A stretch of 33,469 nucleotides of DNA from an uncultured Bacteroidia bacterium. GTDB lineage: Bacteria; Bacteroidota; Bacteroidia; Bacteroidales; UBA932. Shown in pieces: positions 28,853-33,469 of this stretch; position 1 is the first letter of the stretch, and the number at the start of each line of letters is the position of its first letter. Below the pieces are notes generated by a model, which was given only the letters and a program-made list of their open reading frames with translations, made no database searches and was not told where the DNA came from. Both the position numbers and the translations under genes were made by a program. The stretch covers positions 1 to 33,469 of the forward strand of contig CACYWN010000027.1 of the NCBI GenBank assembly GCA_902778105.1, written 5' to 3'.

Positions 28853-30823
28853 TTAATAGGATTGGTAAAATGCGTCGTAAATGTCCATCTCGGCCGTGGT
28901 GCGCCCTTCCTTGTCGAACAGGCCGCCCCACATCGGGCTGGTGGCCTCCCAGATGAACGTGCCGGCACCCAGGCCGCCCGGAATGTCCTTCACAATCTCG
29001 TTGACTTCCTTGCGGTAGTCCTGGTATTCCACCACGATGACCGGCTTGCCGTACCGCTTCGCGAGGTCGTTGCAGTTGAAAGTCAGCTGTTCCAGCGTTC
29101 CGTGGTGCTTGGGGTAATAGGACTGGCCGATCACGTCGAACTTGACGTCGCGGGCCAGCATCTTGTCGTAGAATTCGACGGATTTCTCGTTCTGGCCGCC
29201 GAGGGCGACATGGATCATGATAGGAATGGAGGGATCGACGGAACGGACGCCGGCGCTGGCGCAGCGGATCATGACGGCGAAGGATTCATATTTGCCGTCC
29301 TCGACCTTGCCCTGAGGCCAGACCATGCCGTTGTTGACCTCGTTGCCCACCTGGACCATGTCCGGGCGGACACCTTCCTGGATGAAGCGGCGGACCACTT
29401 CGGCGGAATAGGAATAGACCTGTCCCTCCAGGCCCGAACCCGTGCTGCGCGCCCAGGAGGCGGGCTTGAACTGCTTGCCGGGATCAGCCCAGGTGTCGCT
29501 GTAGTGGAAGTCGAGCAGGAACTTCATGCCGGCCGCCTTGATGCGGGCCGCCATGGCTAGGGTCTGCTCCAGACCGCAGAAGCCGTCCTTGGAATAGCCC
29601 TTTTCGGCCGTCGGATCGACGAACAGGCGCAGGCGGATCCAGTTGAAATGGTGGTCCTTGAGAATCTCCAGGACGTCTTTCTGCACACCCTTGTCGGAGA
29701 ACTTGATTCCCTGGGCCTCCTGCTGGGGCACCCAGGAGATATCCGCTCCGATGATGGGTTCGTCGAAGGTTGTCTGCGGCTTGTAGGGCGGGATGTAAAG
29801 CGGCTGCCTGGCCGGGTTGGAATACTGCTCCTTGATCTGCTCGTAGATGCCGAAGATCTGCCGGTCGGCCCTTCCTTCGCGCGGGAACAGGGTGCGGGTG
29901 GGGGCCCAGGCCATCGTTCCGTTGCCGAGTTTGCCCGGCGTGGCGCGGACGATGTCGTTGATGATCTTGATGTTGCCGGCGTTGGCGCCGTATTCGCAGA
30001 TGTTCACGGGCTTGCCGTAACGGGCGGTCAGGTCGTAGATGTTGGCCTTCATGTCGTTGTAGGTCTCGTGCCAGCGCTCGTAATAGGACAGGCCGATGAT
30101 GTCGAAGTCGGCTCCATATTTCACCATATGGTCGAGGAAGTCGCGGCAAAGGGTGTTCTCGCCGCCCAGGGCGAGGTGGATCTGCAGCTTCGCATCCGGA
30201 AGGACTTCATGGACGGCCCGCTGGCCAGCCTTGTAGAGCCCCATGCAGGCGGCCCAGTTCTCTTCGGTGGCATCGTCCATCACCTTTCCTTCGGGCCAGA
30301 CCATGCCGTGGCTGATCTCGTTGCCTACCTGCACGATTTCCGGGGCGGCCCCGGCCGCCTTGAAGGCCTTCAGGGTCTCCTTGGTGTACTTGTACAACTG
30401 GTCTTCCAGGGCCTTGCCTGTCAAACCTTCCCACTTGGACGGCTTGTACTGCTTGTCCGGGTCGGCCCAGGTGTCGCTGTAATGGAAGTTGAGGGCGAAC
30501 TTCATACCGGCCGCCTTGATGCGCTTGGCGAAGGCGATGGTGCTCTCGGTCCCGCAGAAGCCGTCACGGGAATAACCGTGCGGTGCTTCCGGGGTGACGA
30601 ACAGGCGGAGCCGGATCACGTTGAACCCATGGTCTGCCATGATCTGGAGCGGATCCTTCTCGGTTCCGTCCATGTCATAGAACTTGGAGCCCCGGGCTTC
30701 CATCGCCGGAATCTCGGACACATCGGCTCCGATACAGAAGTCGAGGTCCTGCTGGGCCGTGGCGCGGGGCCCGGTCAGGAAGCATGCCGTCGCGGCCAGG
30801 AGGAGAAGAAAGGTTTTTTTCAT
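28853..30823 (-). CDS. tandem double-domain GH53 endo-beta-1,4-galactanase
   Basis: This 656-residue secreted protein contains two complete GH53 domains in a row. Family GH53 cuts beta-1,4-galactan (type I arabinogalactan). Domain 1 (about 27-345) has acid/base E169 in VGNE and nucleophile E277 in ICEYGAN. Domain 2 (about 355-656) has E495 in VGNE and E599 in VVEYQD. Each domain has one N-I-R-L-R-L-F-V (or W-I-R-L-R-L-F-V) strand and one HYSDTWADP loop, so this is a real duplication. Domain 2 keeps the G-T-F-I-W-E motif; domain 1 reads GTMAWAP there, so its specificity may differ. The signal peptide ends near ATAQ, with no lipobox. It is first in the operon, and its start is fixed by the promoter at 30870. 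The usual family protein has a single domain of 330-400 residues. Confidence 0.9.
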   Translation of the reverse strand: MKKTFLLLLAATACFLTGPRATAQQDLDFCIGADVSEIPAMEARGSKFYDMDGTEKDPLQIMADHGFNVIRLRLFVTPEAPHGYSRDGFCGTESTIAFAKRIKAAGMKFALNFHYSDTWADPDKQYKPSKWEGLTGKALEDQLYKYTKETLKAFKAAGAAPEIVQVGNEISHGMVWPEGKVMDDATEENWAACMGLYKAGQRAVHEVLPDAKLQIHLALGGENTLCRDFLDHMVKYGADFDIIGLSYYERWHETYNDMKANIYDLTARYGKPVNICEYGANAGNIKIINDIVRATPGKLGNGTMAWAPTRTLFPREGRADRQIFGIYEQIKEQYSNPARQPLYIPPYKPQTTFDEPIIGADISWVPQQEAQGIKFSDKGVQKDVLEILKDHHFNWIRLRLFVDPTAEKGYSKDGFCGLEQTLAMAARIKAAGMKFLLDFHYSDTWADPGKQFKPASWARSTGSGLEGQVYSYSAEVVRRFIQEGVRPDMVQVGNEVNNGMVWPQGKVEDGKYESFAVMIRCASAGVRSVDPSIPIMIHVALGGQNEKSVEFYDKMLARDVKFDVIGQSYYPKHHGTLEQLTFNCNDLAKRYGKPVIVVEYQDYRKEVNEIVKDIPGGLGAGTFIWEATSPMWGGLFDKEGRTTAEMDIYDAFYQSY

Positions 30824-30869
30824 ATGATTATGGTATTTAAGTTAATATGCAACAATAAAGGGGCACACA

Positions 30870-30877
30870 CAAAAATA
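30870..30877 (-). promoter_or_regulatory. -7 box for GH53-susCDE operon
   Basis: Read on the minus strand, TATTTTTG is a perfect -7 element, 47 bases upstream of the GH53 ATG. A TTTG lies upstream but 26 bases away, longer than the normal 19-21. The imperfect spacing fits a promoter that needs the PUL regulator. Confidence 0.55.
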
Positions 30878-31191
30878 CCGAACCGGATATGGAATGCTTT
30901 TCACAAACCGGACGAATTCTGACACTCTTTTTCCATTTGTGGATTTGGAGGCCGGAACAAGCAAAAGGGCAGACAGAAACACCGTCTACCCTTCCAAAGT
31001 AACCATAATATTAACCAACCGGATGGAAAAACGCGTTTTTCTGCCTGTCACAGGTGAAAAAACCGCCTTTTATCACCGAATATAAAGATAGTCCATTTCC
31101 GGGGGACTCTTTGACACGGAATGGACAAATGCTGCCACTGATTAATGATTGTCCGCGGAACGGACGATTTCGTCGCCATCATGGGCTAGAG

Positions 31192-31299
31192 ATGAGTAAC
31201 CACCGTTATTCCATTAAAGCAGGTCTTGCCAGCTATGCGAACGCCTGGAGAGGACTGACTCGATTCGTCCGCCAGCAAAACAATGCCTGGATTGCGCTA
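31192..31299 (+). pseudogene. possible diacylglycerol/undecaprenol kinase N-terminal relic
   Basis: From ATG 31192 the frame reads YSIKAGLASYANAWRGLTRF followed by VRQQNNAWI. This matches the start of DgkA-type kinases, which open with a basic amphipathic helix and a G-hydrophobic-x-x-hydrophobic-hydrophobic-R-x-x-x-N-A-x-I pattern just before the first membrane helix. After about 35 residues the similarity ends and no membrane helices follow. It looks like the beheaded front of a dgkA gene left at a recombination point. A chance match is possible because the segment is short. Confidence 0.4.
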
Positions 31300-31348
31300 T
31301 CGTCAAGGGATTCAAGACCTGCGGAGGCAGCCTGGATAAGGGCACTTG

Positions 31349-31435
31349 CATCTCGTCCTCAGGAATGCCTTACTTTGAGGACGAGATGGTCATTTTACCC
31401 GCTTCGTCCTCAGAATAGGGCTTAAATGAGGATGA
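31349..31435. repeat. double hairpin built on one motif (TCGTCCTCA / TGAGGACGA)
   Basis: CATCTCGTCCTCA (31349-31361) pairs perfectly with TGAGGACGAGATG (31376-31388), a 13-bp stem with a 14-base loop. The same core recurs as TCGTCCTCA (31404-31412), facing TGAGGATGA (31427-31435), which differs at one base. The four half-sites alternate in orientation and end 18 bases before the att-like copy. Confidence 0.7.
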
Positions 31436-31452
31436 AAACGGTCCCGGAAGGC

Positions 31453-31469
31453 TATTTTCCGATGCAGAA
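31453..31469 (-). other. candidate attachment site (mnmE 3'-end-like), right copy
   Basis: These 17 bases are identical to 5371-5387 and in the same orientation. On the minus strand this copy reads K-F-C-I-G-K-stop (TAG), the MnmE C-terminus. The bases on either side differ from the left copy. No intact mnmE gene adjoins it in this window. Confidence 0.6.
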
Positions 31470-31556
31470 TTTCAAACTAATTGATAATCAATTGTTTGAA
31501 ATGTCCGCGGTTCAAATACGGTTCAAATTCAACAAAAGTTTTCATAAGTTTTCGTA
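31470..31556. repeat. inverted and direct repeats beside right att-like site
   Basis: TTTCAAAC-T-AATTGAT (31470-31485) and ATCAATTGTTTGAAA (31487-31501) form a long, nearly perfect inverted repeat. CGGTTCAAAT occurs twice, 11 bases apart (31508 and 31519), and AGTTTTC[A/G]TA occurs twice head to tail (31537 and 31547). Short repeats spaced by one helical turn beside a core site are what tyrosine-recombinase arm sites look like. Confidence 0.55.
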
Positions 31557-31852
31557 AATCTGAAAATCCAATATTTTACACTCTGAAACACCCCGAATAA
31601 CAGCTTTGAAGGCTCTGGAATCGTGATTCATTATTCTTACTTTTTGATTCACGATCTTTTGGCGAGTATCTAGAAAACAGTGTGTTTTCTGGTAAAAAGA
31701 GAAGCATCCAATAAATACTGGAGCTCTTTTTTGACAAGGTTTTTATTTGCCACTGAATCAAGATATTCGTATGTTTGTATTTGCTAAATCGAGATTTATC
31801 GAACTGAATGCCTGCAAAAGAGTCTGTTAAATTCTCATTTCTCGAAATACTG

Positions 31853-31892
31853 TATTCGGGGCAGGCGTCTTGTTCAACGTCTGCCCCGAATA
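31853..31892 (-). terminator. terminator of redox operon
   Basis: TATTCGGGGCAG (31853-31864) pairs with CTGCCCCGAATA (31881-31892), a 12-bp perfect stem with a 16-base loop, 20 bases after the stop codon of the rubredoxin-fusion gene on the minus strand. Confidence 0.7.
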
Positions 31893-31911
31893 TAATTGAG
31901 ATCAAAATCGC

Positions 31912-32853
31912 TTAAGCCTTATTGAACTTCGTCTTCGGCTGTTTGCAGCGTGGGCAGCGCCAGTCGTCAGGGAGGTCTTCAAAGGCTACTCCATCGTGCT
32001 CCGCAGGATCATATACGTAGCCGCAGATTGAGCAGACATATTTGCCGGAAGCCTCCTGCTTGGAAAAGTCTACCTCCGCCAAGACTGTCGGCTCGGGATT
32101 GTTCAAATCCATAACGCGTTTGGCCTCCAGGTTCTCATAGCCCTGTGGGGTGTGGGTGCCGCAATAGACGGTGGGGTGATTGAGGATGAATTCCCGGATA
32201 CGGTTCTGGGTTTCGCGTGCGGCAGGAAGGTCATCATAGACAACGGACAGTTTGTCTTCATACAGGGCTTCATCCACATAGGTGATGTCTCCGTGAAACA
32301 TATAGAACAGACCTTCATTCTCTACGATGACGATGCTGTTACCCTTGGTGTGGCCCGTGGCCTTGATAAGATAGATGCTATCCGCGATCTTCTGGCTCTC
32401 CGGGAAATTGAAGTACGCCCCGTCGCTGAAGTTCACCGGGACAAGGTTTGAAAGCCCCTGGAGTTCAGCGGCATCCATCTCGTTCCGGTTGACGTAGACC
32501 TTTGCAGAGGGAAAACTCTTCAGTTCGCCGCTGTGATCGGCGTGGCGGTGGGTGAGGAGGATCTTCGTCACTTGCTCGGGTTTGTAGCCCAGGGCCGCCA
32601 GCGCTTCCACATAAGTGCAGATATCCTTGCCGGTGTAGGCCGGGCTGTTCTCGTCGGGCACTTCCTCGGGCGTCCCGGCAGGAAGTCCGGTATCGACAAG
32701 GATTACCTCGCTGCCGGTGTCGATCAGATAATTCTGCAGGCTGCCGCGGTAGCGGACGTTCTTGTCGAACTTGTCCATCCCTTCCTCTCCGCCGAAGGCA
32801 AAAGGCTGGGAATAGAAACCGTCTTTCCTGAATTTGACTGCTTTGATTTCCAT
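31912..32853 (-). CDS. metallo-beta-lactamase-fold hydrolase fused to C-terminal rubredoxin
   Basis: This 313-residue protein has a metallo-beta-lactamase domain (1-250) with the metal motif THRHADH (H102, H104, D106, H107), H168 in ATGHTKGN, D189 in FHGD and H234. It resembles the lactonase-like branch of the fold. Residues 270-313 are a rubredoxin: [10 protein letters not shown] (C274, C277), then [11 protein letters not shown] (C300, C303). The rubredoxin loop is shorter than usual. Four cysteines should hold one iron for electron transfer. A diiron or dizinc hydrolase fused to rubredoxin recalls flavodiiron and rubrerythrin partners that reduce oxygen or peroxide in anaerobes, but no flavodoxin domain is present, so the reaction is unknown. 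It is the last gene of an operon after a 57-residue protein and a ferritin-like protein. Confidence 0.85.
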   Translation of the reverse strand: MEIKAVKFRKDGFYSQPFAFGGEEGMDKFDKNVRYRGSLQNYLIDTGSEVILVDTGLPAGTPEEVPDENSPAYTGKDICTYVEALAALGYKPEQVTKILLTHRHADHSGELKSFPSAKVYVNRNEMDAAELQGLSNLVPVNFSDGAYFNFPESQKIADSIYLIKATGHTKGNSIVIVENEGLFYMFHGDITYVDEALYEDKLSVVYDDLPAARETQNRIREFILNHPTVYCGTHTPQGYENLEAKRVMDLNNPEPTVLAEVDFSKQEASGKYVCSICGYVYDPAEHDGVAFEDLPDDWRCPRCKQPKTKFNKA

Positions 32854-32860
32854 TATCGGC

Positions 32861-33034
32861 TTATTTCGCAGGTTCCCACTTGCAGCGGACGGGTGAGACG
32901 ATGGCGCCTTCTTTTTTCAGTTCGGCAAAGGCCTTGTCAACTTCCTTGCGGTCGGCGTTCAGAGCCTTGGTCACATCACCGGCGGAAACGGGTTTGCCGG
33001 CTTCGCGCATGGCTTTCAATACTTGTTCTTTCAT
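32861..33034 (-). CDS. 57-residue winged-helix-like small protein
   Basis: This small protein reads [20 protein letters not shown], then [20 protein letters not shown] and [17 protein letters not shown]. The pattern of a first helix, G-K-P-V-S-A-G-D-V at a turn, a recognition-like helix and a wing-like K-E-G-A-I-V-S-P is that of a minimal winged-helix domain. It lies seven bases upstream of the rubredoxin-fusion gene and 47 bases after the ferritin-like gene, so all three are probably one transcript. It may be a small regulator of the redox operon; no further domain or metal motif is visible apart from one cysteine. Confidence 0.7.
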   Translation of the reverse strand: MKEQVLKAMREAGKPVSAGDVTKALNADRKEVDKAFAELKKEGAIVSPVRCKWEPAK

Positions 33035-33081
33035 AATGATTCGTGGATTAAAAAAGTTATTACAGCACGGGCATTTTTACA

Positions 33082-33469
33082 TCATTGCGGTCGGGACTCC
33101 CAGGCCATGTGGTCCTTCTCGCCGTCAATCCACTTCTGGATGAGTTTCTGGGTGGGATAGTCGTCGGCGAAGGCGGCGGCCATCTCGCTCATCTGCTTCA
33201 CGGCCTCGGGATTGAAGTCAGACTCGATCTGCTGTTTCGGATCATCGTAGAAGGGGAACTCCATGGTCTTCATGGCCTCCTGAAGGTCGGCGGGCTTGCA
33301 ACCCAGTTCAACGAGGCGCTGCAGCACCTCTTCGGCCTCCTCCCATTCCTCTTCGGCCTCTTCTTTCCACTTGTCGGCCAATTTGTTCCAACCCTGCAGA
33401 CGGCAGTATGCCGAGAAGGCGAAATGCTGTTTGCTGTTTCCGAACCAGGCTGCGCCGAACATGGCGAAC
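33082..33469 (-). CDS. ferritin-like protein, 5' part outside window
   Basis: The visible 128 or so residues include W-F-G-N-S-K-Q-H-F-A-F-S-A-Y-C-R-L-Q-G-W, then KLADKWKEEAEEEWEEAEEV and LQRLVELG. This matches the first two helices of the ferritin/bacterioferritin fold. The second helix ends in E-W-E-E-A-E where ferritins have E-x-x-H, so the iron site may be altered. The frame stays open to the window edge (F-A before the first Met), and a start at 33462 would cut the first helix, so the gene continues outside. Iron storage or oxidant defence would fit the neighbouring rubredoxin fusion. Confidence 0.6.
   Translation of the reverse strand, partial: FAMFGAAWFGNSKQHFAFSAYCRLQGWNKLADKWKEEAEEEWEEAEEVLQRLVELGCKPADLQEAMKTMEFPFYDDPKQQIESDFNPEAVKQMSEMAAAFADDYPTQKLIQKWIDGEKDHMAWESRPQ

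Larger units (their letters stand above)
30878..31852. other. gene-poor stretch with palindromes and relics
   Basis: No convincing intact gene is seen. The stretch contains a 16-bp perfect palindrome GAAAAACGCGTTTTTC (31026-31041) and a near-perfect 10+10 inverted repeat GGTGAAAAAA/TTTTATCACC (31053-31077). It also holds a possible dgkA relic (31192), a hairpin array (31349-31435), the right att-like copy (31453) and clustered repeats after it (31470-31556). The open frame on the minus strand at 31576-31905 has no family features and A/T-biased composition and is not called. Confidence 0.5.

Noticed and set aside
31576-31905. 109-codon frame on the minus strand
   Set aside because: It overlaps the terminator of the redox operon, has no recognisable motif and A/T-driven composition; a chance frame is more likely.

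Overview
The window looks like a Bacteroidales chromosome segment. It holds a SusC/SusD pair, a SusE-like lipoprotein, a one-protein hybrid two-component regulator and several promoters with the Bacteroidetes -7 box TAnnTTTG. I cannot name the species. The sequence reads as a mosaic: AT-richer accessory DNA on the left (1-7.7 kb), a GC-rich polysaccharide utilisation locus (PUL) in the middle (7.8-30.8 kb), an AT-richer gap with repeats (30.9-31.9 kb), and a redox gene cluster on the right (31.9 kb to the end).

Left block. A small membrane-protein frame runs into a beheaded N-acetylmuramoyl-L-alanine amidase with its own terminator. Next is a compact restriction-modification cassette: an HNH endonuclease converging on two co-transcribed DNA methyltransferases. 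Two excisionase-like helix-turn-helix genes follow, one of them truncated. At 5371-5387 there is a 17-bp sequence that reads, on the minus strand, as the last codons of mnmE (F-C-I-G-K-stop). The same 17 bp recur in the same orientation at 31453-31469. The mnmE (trmE/thdF) 3' end is a known integration site for genomic islands, so these are candidate attachment sites. They bracket about 26 kb that includes the whole PUL; no integrase is present.

Between the left att-like site and the PUL lies an AAA ATPase/DUF4143 gene with two palindromic candidate operators at its promoter. After it come scars: a GH3 C-terminal tail on the minus strand and a truncated conserved membrane protein.

PUL. A plus-strand group encodes a secreted beta-helix protein, two secreted esterases with N-terminal CBM48-like domains, a GH2 beta-galactosidase and a carboxylesterase lipoprotein. 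A second, colinear GH2 paralogue lies convergent to this group. The hybrid two-component regulator is divergent from that GH2. A minus-strand operon then encodes a protein with two GH53 endo-galactanase domains, SusC, SusD and a SusE-like protein. The inferred substrate is beta-1,4-galactan (type I arabinogalactan or rhamnogalacturonan-I side chains) carrying ester groups. GH53 would cut the chain, SusC/D would import oligomers, the GH2 enzymes would release galactose, the esterases would remove acyl groups, and the regulator would sense an oligosaccharide.

Right block. A ferritin-like protein (cut by the window edge), a 57-residue protein and a metallo-beta-lactamase/rubredoxin fusion form a minus-strand operon that suggests oxygen or peroxide handling in an anaerobe.

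No tRNA, rRNA, CRISPR array or intact insertion sequence was recognised.
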